Source: JAICUY01 sp038250515 (GTDB lineage: Bacteria > Chloroflexota > Limnocylindria > QHBO01). Taken from it: DNA of 12,045 nucleotides. The translations under genes were made by a program, and so were the position numbers. The stretch is taken from assembly GCA_038250515.1 (NCBI GenBank), contig JBBSCG010000058.1:1-12045 (forward strand). The letters run 5' to 3'. Positions 1 through 6,538 of the stretch are shown here, in pieces. Below the pieces are notes generated by a model. The model was given only the letters and a program-made list of their open reading frames with translations, made no database searches and was not told where the DNA came from. Within the stretch, counting starts at the first letter, position 1. Every line of letters begins with the position of its first letter.

Positions 1-114
1 CTCGGTTCACGGGCGCCCAGCCGCGCCGGCTACAAGCCCGCCGCCAACCATCCGTGGCGGCACGCGCCGATCGGTCGACAACCACCCAAAGGGACGGAGT
101 CAGTGAGCAGATGA
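1..114 (+). CDS. Possible 3' end of a transposase gene (partial)
   Basis: The frame starting at base 1 is open to a TGA at 112-114 and gives 37 residues, so any gene begins outside the window. The segment around residues 11-24 (YKPAANHPWR...) resembles the proline-rich tail with a K-P-x-x-x-H-P-W-R motif that I recall at the C-terminus of several DDE transposases; that recall is the only family evidence. The tail overlaps short repeats at 100-141 that look like insertion-sequence end repeats, which fits a compact element whose coding frame runs into its right end. No catalytic residue is visible. It could equally be chance open frame in GC-rich DNA. Confidence 0.33.
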   Translation, partial: LGSRAPSRAGYKPAANHPWRHAPIGRQPPKGTESVSR

Positions 115-141
115 GCTGACAGAATCACTGAGCTGTGACAG
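100..141. repeat. Imperfect short direct repeats, possible insertion-sequence end
   Basis: TCAGTGAGCAG (100-110) recurs as TCACTGAGCTG (125-135) with 9 of 11 matches. TGAGCTGACAG (112-122) recurs as TGAGCTGTGACAG (129-141) with a two-base insertion. Read on the minus strand the block begins CTGTCACAGCTCAG. Nested, TG-starting repeats of this kind occur at the ends of some insertion sequences, and the block sits at the end of a possible transposase frame. No left end or target duplication can be seen because the window starts too late. Confidence 0.35.
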
Positions 142-147
142 CATTCA

Positions 148-175
148 TTGACACGGTGTGGGCCGAAGGTACGGT
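148..175 (+). promoter_or_regulatory. Putative sigma-70-type promoter of the small lipoprotein gene
   Basis: A perfect TTGACA (148-153) is followed after 16 bases by TACGGT (170-175), which matches three of six -10 positions including the first two and the last. Transcription would begin near 182 and leave a leader of about 100 bases before the ATG at 286. The -35 is convincing and the -10 is weak. The element lies just beyond the possible insertion-sequence end. Confidence 0.35.
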
Positions 176-250
176 CGGCCAGCCACTGGTGCAGTACCGA
201 TCGGTCATTGCTCGCGCACCGCACTCGCGCGACGGTAGTGACCGGCCAAC

Positions 251-263
251 GATCCGCCGGATC
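251..263. promoter_or_regulatory. Perfect 6-bp inverted repeat in the leader of the small lipoprotein gene
   Basis: GATCCG (251-256) and CGGATC (258-263) are perfect inverted arms around a single C. They lie about 11 bases before the ribosome binding site of the small lipoprotein gene, where a DNA-binding protein could control it. A one-base loop makes an RNA hairpin with the full stem unlikely. A separate 10-mer, CCGATCGGTC, occurs at 67-76 and again at 197-206. No regulator is identified and chance is possible. Confidence 0.2.
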
Positions 264-285
264 GAGCCTGCCACGGGAGAAGGCC

Positions 286-402
286 ATGCGTCTGCAGCGG
301 ATCGCTCGTTCGATTCTGCTTGCGAGCTCTCTGGCCGCGCTCACGGTGCTCACCGTCGTCTCGACGGTGGCCGCGTGCAGCAACGGCAACGGCTTCCCCT
401 GA
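286..402 (+). CDS. Small predicted lipoprotein, 38 aa
   Basis: The protein starts MRLQRIARS, with four basic residues, then a hydrophobic stretch at about residues 10-30, then a lipobox V-A-A-C with the cysteine at residue 31. Signal peptidase II processing would leave an eight-residue lipidated peptide ending at a proline. The ATG is preceded by GGGAGAAGG at 275-283, a good ribosome binding site with close spacing. A promoter candidate lies upstream and a strong hairpin follows the stop by about 27 bases, so the gene looks like a complete single-gene unit. It is entericidin-like in size and design, but I see no sequence similarity to entericidins and assign no function. The same frame is open upstream to an ATG at 148, but only the 286 start has a ribosome binding site and a signal peptide. 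Confidence 0.55.
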   Translation: MRLQRIARSILLASSLAALTVLTVVSTVAACSNGNGFP

Positions 403-428
403 GCCGACCGAGTTCGCGACACCAAGTT

Positions 429-459
429 GGCCGCGTCGTGCCGTTTGTGCGACGCGGCC
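429..459. terminator. Bidirectional hairpin between converging genes
   Basis: GGCCGCGTCG (429-438) and CGACGCGGCC (450-459) form a perfect 10-bp GC-rich stem with an 11-base loop. It stands between the stop of the small lipoprotein gene (402) and the stop of ligD (474). Neither side has a real U-tract, although the plus side has a few T residues (CATTTCT), so release may depend on Rho or on the hairpin alone. Position and stem quality support a shared terminator. Confidence 0.55.
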
Positions 460-473
460 CCAATCATTTCTGC

Positions 474-3092
474 CTAGAGCTTCGGCAGCTCCTGCTGACC
501 GGTGAGCACCGGGGCGAACAGGTCGCCCAGGCGCGACAGCCGCTCGCCGATCGTGAAGATCGTCCAACCGTTCGGTCGCAGCGATGGATTCTCGAGCTCC
601 TGCCAACGGATCGGTGCTGAGACCGGCGCACCGGGCGCCGGTCGAACCGCGTACGGCGCGACCAGCGTCCGGTTGATCGCGTTCTGCGTGTAGTCGAGTC
701 GCGCCAGCCCTTTGCGCGATCTTTTGCTCCATTCCCAGCTGACCAGCTCGGGCACGGTCTGAGCAATCGCACGTGACAGTCGCTCGACCCAGTCGCGCGT
801 CTGGTCGAAGGTGTAGATCGGTTTGATCGGCACCCAGATCTGGATTCCGCGCTGGCCGGATACCTTCGGCATGCCCATGACACCCAGGTGCTCGAGTGCG
901 GTCCGATACAGACGTGCCAGGACGAGCACCTCCTCCCAGGCGGTCCTCTCCCCCGGATCGATGTCGATGAGCGCGTAGCTGGGCTTCTGCGGTGCATCGG
1001 TCGGCGAGGTCCAGGGGTGAACCTCGATGGCCGCCTCCTGGGCCAGCCAGGCGAGCGTGGCGACCTGGTCGACCACGATGTAATCCTTGGTTCCCTCCTG
1101 ACCGGTGTACTCCCAGCGCGCGATCCAGTCGGGCGCATGGCGCGGGAGGTCCTTCTGCCAGAAACCATGCCCCTGGCCGACTCCGTCCGGATACCGATGC
1201 AGGTTGACTGCCCGGCCGGCGAGGTATGGCAGCAACGTCGGAGCGATGCCGATGTAGTAGCGGATCAGCTCCCGTTTCGCGATGCCTTCCTCCGGCCAGA
1301 AGACCTTGTCCAGGTTCGTCAGCCGCAGCTCGCGACCGCCGACGCGGAAGTTGTCTTCCTTGTTGATCTTGTCGAGCAGGCGCAGCTCGTGCGAACCGGC
1401 AGCGGGTTCCCTTGCTGGGGGTGACGCCGCGTGCTCCGCGCTTCGTGTGGCACGAACCGTGGGGAGGGCGCGCTCCCGAACGACGGTGCGCGGGTCGTGC
1501 TCGAGCTCGACACCCTTGAACGCCGCCTGCCGCAGCAACCCATCGGTCGTCCACTCGGCGAACTCAGCACGGATCACGATGCGGGGCTCGACCCAGTGAG
1601 CCTCCTTGATGCGAGGCGTGGGACTGAGCGGCGAGTCATCACGTTCAATTTGCTGCAGCTGCTCCAGCAGCGATCGGCGAGTCCTGGTGTCGATGCCGCT
1701 GCCCACCTGGCCCGCGTGACGCAGCTCATCTCCGTCGTGGACACCCACGATGAGCGAGCCGAGATCCTTGTGGCTCCCCTTTCCAGCGAGCCATCCCGCG
1801 ACGACCAGCTCCTGCTCGGCGCGCGACTTGATCTTCAACCAGCTTTTCGAGCGGCGACCGGCCTCGTAACGGCTGGTGCGCAGCTTGGCGACCATGCCCT
1901 CAAGTCCGCGCTCCCGGGCCGCGGCGTAGAAGGCGTCGCCCTCGGCGGGCACGTCCGAGGCGTACTGCACCAGCGGATCGGGACGCAGGACAGAGCGCAG
2001 CAGTCGCTTCCGCTGCTCGAGCGGCATGTCGAGCAGTGAGCGACCATCGAGATAGAGCAGGTCGAAGACCTCGTAGACGAGCGGGATTGCAGCGATTTCT
2101 GCTGCCGGTGGACGCTTCTTGCCCGACGAGCGAGCGCTGCCGGGGGCGCCCCGAATTCCGGTGCGATCCTGAAGCAGGCTGAAGCTCGGGTTTCCATGCT
2201 CGTCGAGGGCAACCACCTCGCCATCGACGATCGCCTCCTTGGCAGCGATCCAGCTCGGCGGGCCGGCCAGGTCGGGAAAGTAGCGTGCGGCGTCGTTGTG
2301 ACGCCGCGTCCAGAGTCGAACCTTGCCGTCGCGAACCACGGTCTCGACGCGGTAGCCATCCCACTTCACCTCGAACAGCCAGCCGTCATCGCTGAATGGC
2401 TTGTCGGCGAGCGTCGCTTTCATCGGCTCGATGAACTCGGGCATCTCGGCCCGGCCGGCGGCCGATAGCTCGGTTTCCGCCTCATCGGCTGGCGCGCGAC
2501 TGTCCCACACCGCCGCGGCGCCCGCGACCACCTGGTCGTTGGTACGGCCGCTCTTCACGCTCCGAGGATGGTCCTCGGCGTCCCAGCCCTCGACGGCGAA
2601 CTCGCCCCGCTTCTTGATGAGCAGCCACTTGTCCTTTTCGTCGGACGTTGCGGCTCCCCGCCGTCCTGCGGTCTGCACCAAGGTGAAGCGGCCGTGGAGC
2701 TTTTCGCCGGTGAGGCTGAACTTCAGCTCACCGGCCTTGAGCGCCGCGGCGGGATCATCGGTCTCTTCGGGAACGAACGTGCCCCAGTCCCAGACGATGA
2801 CGTCGCCCCCGCCGTACTGGCCCTTGGGGATGACGCCTTCGAAGTCGTAGTAGTCCAGTGGATGATCCTCGACGTGGATTGCCATTCGTCGCTGGTCAGG
2901 GTCCAACGTCGGACCCTTTGGCACAGCCCAGCTGACGAGCACGCCGTCGATCTGCAGCCGGAAGTCGTAATGCAGCCGGCTGGCGCGATGTCGCTGCACC
3001 ACGAAGCGATTCCCGCTCGGTGACGGCTCTCCGCCGGCAGGTTCGGGAGTCTTGCCGAAGTTACGTTTGCGCCGATACGTGTCGAGTGACAT
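474..3092 (-). CDS. ligD: Multifunctional DNA ligase D (PE-ligase-polymerase)
   Basis: ATP-dependent ligase of bacterial non-homologous end joining, 872 aa, with domain order phosphoesterase, ligase, polymerase as in Pseudomonas LigD. Residues about 5-190 are the 3'-phosphoesterase with H35, H41 and D43 of the HxxxxxHYDFRL motif and H77. Residues about 218-425 are the nucleotidyltransferase core with catalytic K243 (motif KWDG), EGMVAK at 398-403 and WLKIK at 418-422. An OB-fold runs to about 540. The polymerase/primase domain (about 585-872) has metal ligands D710 and D712 (DIDP) and D800 (LDYTQN). The motif usually read SGGKGLH is SGQRGIQ here, with S745 kept and Q751 where His is usual. 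The start is an ATG without a clear ribosome binding site; CATGAT lies 8 bases upstream (3101-3106), so an own leaderless transcript is possible. It follows the HAD gene by 53 bp. No ku gene is in the window. Confidence 0.96.
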   Translation of the reverse strand: MSLDTYRRKRNFGKTPEPAGGEPSPSGNRFVVQRHRASRLHYDFRLQIDGVLVSWAVPKGPTLDPDQRRMAIHVEDHPLDYYDFEGVIPKGQYGGGDVIVWDWGTFVPEETDDPAAALKAGELKFSLTGEKLHGRFTLVQTAGRRGAATSDEKDKWLLIKKRGEFAVEGWDAEDHPRSVKSGRTNDQVVAGAAAVWDSRAPADEAETELSAAGRAEMPEFIEPMKATLADKPFSDDGWLFEVKWDGYRVETVVRDGKVRLWTRRHNDAARYFPDLAGPPSWIAAKEAIVDGEVVALDEHGNPSFSLLQDRTGIRGAPGSARSSGKKRPPAAEIAAIPLVYEVFDLLYLDGRSLLDMPLEQRKRLLRSVLRPDPLVQYASDVPAEGDAFYAAARERGLEGMVAKLRTSRYEAGRRSKSWLKIKSRAEQELVVAGWLAGKGSHKDLGSLIVGVHDGDELRHAGQVGSGIDTRTRRSLLEQLQQIERDDSPLSPTPRIKEAHWVEPRIVIRAEFAEWTTDGLLRQAAFKGVELEHDPRTVVRERALPTVRATRSAEHAASPPAREPAAGSHELRLLDKINKEDNFRVGGRELRLTNLDKVFWPEEGIAKRELIRYYIGIAPTLLPYLAGRAVNLHRYPDGVGQGHGFWQKDLPRHAPDWIARWEYTGQEGTKDYIVVDQVATLAWLAQEAAIEVHPWTSPTDAPQKPSYALIDIDPGERTAWEEVLVLARLYRTALEHLGVMGMPKVSGQRGIQIWVPIKPIYTFDQTRDWVERLSRAIAQTVPELVSWEWSKRSRKGLARLDYTQNAINRTLVAPYAVRPAPGAPVSAPIRWQELENPSLRPNGWTIFTIGERLSRLGDLFAPVLTGQQELPKL

Positions 3093-3145
3093 GTCTGGCG
3101 ATCATGCCATGCAGGCGTCGGGCCGAGCGTCAGCACGCCCGCCTG

Positions 3146-3823
3146 TCACGCGTCAGGCAGAACCCGAGCAAGCTCATCGAGCGAGCCGATGACCAAACGC
3201 GCGCCGGCATTGCTCAGCTCCGACGCATCGACCGCACCGGTGGTCACGCCGAGCGGCGTCATCCCGGCCGCCATCGCGGCGCGCATGTCCCAGGTCGCAT
3301 CGCCGACGTACCAGCAACCGCGTGGGCTGACGTCCAGCGCTGCGGCTGCCTGAAATAGCAGGTCGGGCGCCGGCTTGGCGTGCTCGACGTGGCTGCCGTC
3401 CACGATGGTCGGCTGGTGCGGCAGGCGCAGCGCATCGACTGATCTTCCGACCTGCGCGCGACGGCTGGACGTGCCGATGGCCCAACGGATACGCCGCTCA
3501 TCGAGCAGCAGCAGCGCGGCGCGGACACCGGGAAGTGGCCGCGGATCGGTGTTCAGCCGCTCGTAGATCTCACCCGAGCGTTTGTCGAGCGCTTCCGCGC
3601 GCTCGTCATTCAGCCGTTCGCCGGCAGACGCGGCGATTGCCCGTGCCAGATGCTTGCCGTCAGCGCCGATGAGCGCCGCAACCTCACTACGATCCGCAGT
3701 GATGCCCGCCTCCTCGAAGAGGGCCAACCAGGCACGGATGCGCGTCTCGACGGTATCCACCAGCGTTCCGTCCAGATCGAAGATGATCGCCGAAGGTGGT
3801 GGGAGGACGACGCGCTCGCTCAT
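3146..3823 (-). CDS. HAD-superfamily hydrolase, phosphoglycolate-phosphatase-like
   Basis: A 225-aa cytoplasmic phosphatase of HAD subfamily I. Motif I is DLDGTLVDT with nucleophile D16 and acid/base D18. A helical C1 cap fills about residues 22-90. Motif II is T118 in AIGTSS, motif III is K150 in HAKPAPD, and motif IV is GDATWDM with D175 and D179. The layout and the KPAPDLL segment match the phosphoglycolate phosphatase/beta-phosphoglucomutase-like group, which removes phosphate from small organic phosphates; the substrate cannot be read from sequence. The ATG overlaps the stop of the membrane-protein gene in an ATGA, so translation is probably coupled. ligD follows. It could clean sugar phosphates from glycan breakdown, or phosphoglycolate released in DNA repair; both are inference. 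Confidence 0.9.
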   Translation of the reverse strand: MSERVVLPPPSAIIFDLDGTLVDTVETRIRAWLALFEEAGITADRSEVAALIGADGKHLARAIAASAGERLNDERAEALDKRSGEIYERLNTDPRPLPGVRAALLLLDERRIRWAIGTSSRRAQVGRSVDALRLPHQPTIVDGSHVEHAKPAPDLLFQAAAALDVSPRGCWYVGDATWDMRAAMAAGMTPLGVTTGAVDASELSNAGARLVIGSLDELARVLPDA

Positions 3824-4230
3824 CGGTTCGCCACTGTTTCATCCTCCCGTTCGTCATCGGGCAGCTCGACGATCACTGCCGCGTGACGCGGCGAACGGTT
3901 GTACGCAGCAGCCAGCAGGCCCCCGACGAAGCCTCCGACTACCGCTGACAGCAATGCGAAGGCCAATGCCGCGGCCGGGACGACAAGCAGCCAGTTCGCG
4001 GCGATCCAGCGCAGTGCCGGGATCTGGTCGCCGAACGGAAGGAGCGAACGGGTCACTCCCAGGGTGATGGCGAGCTCGCGCTGCCAATCCAGCACCGCAC
4101 CGGCGAACCAGGCCAAGAGCGCGCCGAGCACCCCGCCGACCACGATGCCGATGGCGAATCCGACCCACGCTCCGGCGCCGAATGAGGCTGTGACCGAAAC
4201 CGCAGCCAATCGACCGCGAACCTGCCTCAT
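3820..4230 (-). CDS. Small two-helix membrane protein, 136 aa
   Basis: Not recognised as a named family. Two long hydrophobic, glycine- and alanine-rich segments are visible, at about residues 15-46 (GxxxG-rich, GIVVGGVLGALLAWF) and 79-110 (LLVVPAAALAF... to FVGGLLAAAY). They are joined by a 30-residue loop and followed by an acidic tail (DDEREDE). The glycine spacing suggests tight helix packing or oligomerisation. The ATG at 4228-4230 overlaps the GH2 stop as ATGA, and the stop overlaps the HAD start the same way, so it is the middle gene of a coupled trio. The frame stays open upstream but lies wholly inside the GH2 gene, so that extension is rejected. It may be an accessory membrane partner of the GH2 enzyme, which is inference. 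Confidence 0.78.
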   Translation of the reverse strand: MRQVRGRLAAVSVTASFGAGAWVGFAIGIVVGGVLGALLAWFAGAVLDWQRELAITLGVTRSLLPFGDQIPALRWIAANWLLVVPAAALAFALLSAVVGGFVGGLLAAAYNRSPRHAAVIVELPDDEREDETVANR

Positions 4231-6482
4231 GCCCGCGGACGCCGCAGTGCACGACCGCCACCGGCCAGCAGGAGGCCGAGAACGACGGACAGCAGCCCGA
4301 AGGCCACAAGGACCGCGTAGCCGAGCTGGAGCACGAGGCGCCAGTCGTCGCTGCGCGGGACGTCGACGCGAGCCGAACGCAGGTCGGACTCGATTCCGAG
4401 CATGGCCCCTTCCCCGGAACGCGCAGCGAATGCACGCGCAGCGCTGTTGGCGGCCAAACGCGCGCTTCCATCGGGCGCGTACAGCCCGAAGTGCTCGACG
4501 GTGATGCCGGGGCGCATGGTCAGGTAGTCCTCCAGGGTCCACCACGTGGCGAGTCCGACGAAGCCGTTGTCGCGCGCGTCGGCATGACGCTCGAAGGCAG
4601 GGTACGTGGCGGTGAAGATGCTCTGCTGGAGCTTCGGTCCGTTTGGGCCGTCCGACCAGCGGCCGAACTCCAGCGCCATGATCGGCTTGGCAGGATTCGC
4701 CTCGTGCGCGAGCTGCAGCGCGCGCTCGGTCGCCGATGCCGCCGACTCGCCGTAGAAGACGCCGTAGTAGAAGGTGAAGCCCGCGACGTCCAGCGGATCC
4801 TGTGTCGGGTCGGCCGGCTCGGAGCCGTAGGCGGCCTGTCCGGTGAGCCGCGTCCCGTCGATCTCGCGGTCGACCTGACGGAGGGTACGAAGCGCATCAG
4901 TCCGTTCGGCCTGGCCGGTCGATTCGTTTGCCAGCCCGTGAAACAGCACCGATGGATGGTTCATGTCGCGCAGCGCCATCTCGCGCAGCATCTGCTGCGG
5001 GATGCCGCGGCGCATGGTCACCCCGAATGTCAGCGGCGTGAAATGGTAGAGCGGAATCTCCTCCCAGATTGCGAAGCCGAGGCGGTCGGCGAGCATCAGC
5101 AGCAGTGGATTCGCTGGCGTGTGCGCGGTGCGGATCAGGTCGGCACCCACGAGCCGCGCGTGTTCGAGCTGGTCGAGCAACGTGCCAGCGGAATTGACGC
5201 GCCGCCCGGCCACCGGCGATGTCTTGACCGCGCTCAGCACCTCGTCGTGCAGGCCGACTCCGTGGAACATGGCCGGCTCACCGTTGAGCAGCAACTGTGG
5301 TGCGTCGGTGGCGACCTGAATGCGGCGCAGGCCGAAGCTCGTCCACAGCTCGTCGATCCGTCCATCCGGCGCGGTTACCCGAACGTGCAGCACATACAGC
5401 GCGGGCACCGCTGGAGTCCAGTGGTCGGATCCGCCGAATCGGAAGCTGGCCTCCACAATCTTGGGGTCCCCCGCCGCGACGTCTCCGGCGTCGAGCTGCG
5501 CCTGAGCCAATGGTGGCGAGAGGCCGGGGATCAGCCGTCGAACGTCCTGATCGGCCACGTTCTCGGGCGTGACGCGCGCCGGCAGCACGTCGATGCTTAC
5601 CGATGTCGTGCTCGGCACCGGCTCGACGGTCGGCGTCGGCAGCCGGGAGGGTGATGTGACGATCTCGGACGGCGTGGGGGTCGCGGTCGGCGTTGCCTCG
5701 GGAGCGATGGCGTTCGCGCTGCGGAGCACAACCGACACGTCGGCGCCGTCGAGGTGCGGCACCACGTCCGCACGCGCCGCGTGGATGGGTGGCGTCGCCT
5801 CCAGCCAGACGGGGCGCGTGATGCCGCCGTAGTTCCACCAGTCGGTGAGGCCCCACGGTACGATGTCGTTGCGCGTGCCCCACGGCGGGTTGTCAACACG
5901 TACGACGAGCAGGTTCGGCTGGCCCGGAAGGAGGCTGTGGCCGGCATCGAAGGCGAACGGTGTGTAGCCGCCCTCGTGGTAGCCCAGGTAGACGCCGTTG
6001 AGCCAGACGTCGGCGATGTAGTTCACCGCGCCGAACTTCAGCGTGGCGCTCAGGTTCGACCAGTTCGCTGGCACCTCGAACGATCGCCGATACCACCCGC
6101 CGGTCTGGGGCGCATCGGGCGGCGGGTTGATCGTGCCGGGGACGTCGGTTTCGTTCCAGCCTGAGTCGTCGAAGCCGGGCCGCTCACGGCCGGCCGCCTC
6201 CTTCACGATCGGTTCCAGTGCGACGTCGCGATCGGTGAGCGACAGGTCATCGTCGAGCGCGCCGCGTTCGAGCCGCCACGTTCCGGTCAGGTCAACGCGC
6301 TGGCGTGGCTCGAATTCGAAGGTCGGCACGGGAATCCCGTTCTGCATCGCCGCGCTGCCGCCGTCGACCTCTCGCATCTCGAGCGTGGGCTCCAGGCTTC
6401 CCGCCCGTATCGCTGGTGCACACGCGGCCAACGGTGCGCCGACGATCAGCAGGATCAGGATCGTCGACAGTGGTCGGGGCAT
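4227..6482 (-). CDS. GH2-family glycoside hydrolase, lipoprotein with C-terminal membrane helix
   Basis: A 751-aa retaining glycosidase of the beta-galactosidase/beta-glucuronidase type, exported. Residues 1-21 form a lipoprotein signal ending in lipobox L-A-A-C with C21. A jelly-roll sugar-binding domain spans about 64-230 (the GGWYRRSF segment and VWLNGVYLG are typical). An Ig-like domain (about 235-390) carries a Thr/Pro-rich insert at about 259-294. The TIM barrel (about 395-690) has NE at 519-520 (GLANE) as acid/base and E605 (MALEFG) as nucleophile. A hydrophobic helix at about 716-740 precedes a basic tail, so both ends may be membrane-anchored. Substrate is not readable; a beta-glucuronide or beta-galactoside is likely for the family. 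I chose the ATG at 6482 over an in-frame TTG at 6488; neither has a clear ribosome binding site. It is the first gene of the minus-strand operon, divergent from rbsK. Confidence 0.9.
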   Translation of the reverse strand: MPRPLSTILILLIVGAPLAACAPAIRAGSLEPTLEMREVDGGSAAMQNGIPVPTFEFEPRQRVDLTGTWRLERGALDDDLSLTDRDVALEPIVKEAAGRERPGFDDSGWNETDVPGTINPPPDAPQTGGWYRRSFEVPANWSNLSATLKFGAVNYIADVWLNGVYLGYHEGGYTPFAFDAGHSLLPGQPNLLVVRVDNPPWGTRNDIVPWGLTDWWNYGGITRPVWLEATPPIHAARADVVPHLDGADVSVVLRSANAIAPEATPTATPTPSEIVTSPSRLPTPTVEPVPSTTSVSIDVLPARVTPENVADQDVRRLIPGLSPPLAQAQLDAGDVAAGDPKIVEASFRFGGSDHWTPAVPALYVLHVRVTAPDGRIDELWTSFGLRRIQVATDAPQLLLNGEPAMFHGVGLHDEVLSAVKTSPVAGRRVNSAGTLLDQLEHARLVGADLIRTAHTPANPLLLMLADRLGFAIWEEIPLYHFTPLTFGVTMRRGIPQQMLREMALRDMNHPSVLFHGLANESTGQAERTDALRTLRQVDREIDGTRLTGQAAYGSEPADPTQDPLDVAGFTFYYGVFYGESAASATERALQLAHEANPAKPIMALEFGRWSDGPNGPKLQQSIFTATYPAFERHADARDNGFVGLATWWTLEDYLTMRPGITVEHFGLYAPDGSARLAANSAARAFAARSGEGAMLGIESDLRSARVDVPRSDDWRLVLQLGYAVLVAFGLLSVVLGLLLAGGGRALRRPRA

Positions 6483-6506
6483 GCTCAATCAATTGCCGCA
6501 CGACCG

Positions 6507-6528
6507 ATGCCAGTGGCGTCTCTGGCAT
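6507..6528. promoter_or_regulatory. Putative operator between the divergent GH2 and rbsK genes
   Basis: ATGCCAG (6507-6513) and CTGGCAT (6522-6528) are perfect 7-bp inverted arms with an 8-base spacer. This is the geometry of a dimeric helix-turn-helix site with half-sites in adjacent major grooves. It sits in the 56-bp gap between the two divergent starts and overlaps the -10-like hexamer of rbsK, so binding would block rbsK transcription and probably GH2 as well. A GntR- or LacI-type sugar regulator is a reasonable guess, but no regulator gene is in the window. Confidence 0.45.
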
Positions 6529-6531
6529 ACT
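6526..6531 (+). promoter_or_regulatory. Putative -10 element of a leaderless rbsK transcript
   Basis: CATACT matches four of six bases of the -10 consensus and ends 7 bases before the rbsK ATG, so transcription would start at or next to the A of the ATG. There is no ribosome binding site between them, which is what a leaderless message needs. No good -35 lies 16-18 bases upstream; the hexamer there is ACCGAT. Confidence 0.4.
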
Positions 6532-6538
6532 CGGGCGC

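Noticed and set aside
205..1554. Long minus-strand open frame (449 codons) overlapping the end of ligD
   Set aside because: It lies in another frame of ligD, has Arg/Gly/Ala-rich shadow composition and shows no domain, while LigD motifs fill the same bases.
3141..3158. Hairpin GCCTG...CAGGC at the HAD stop as a terminator
   Set aside because: Only a 5-bp stem with no T-tract, and it overlaps the HAD stop codon; not enough to separate HAD from ligD.
4231..4545. N-terminal extension of the 136-aa membrane protein
   Set aside because: It lies wholly inside GH2 coding sequence and is Arg-rich shadow; the ATGA overlap gives a natural start.
4491..5654. Plus-strand open frame of 387 codons opposite GH2
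   Set aside because: Antisense shadow of the GH2 barrel and Ig-like region in GC-rich DNA; no motif and no ribosome binding site.
5600..5720. Short repeats inside GH2 as a tandem-repeat or CRISPR-like element
   Set aside because: They are in frame and simply encode the Thr/Pro-rich linker.
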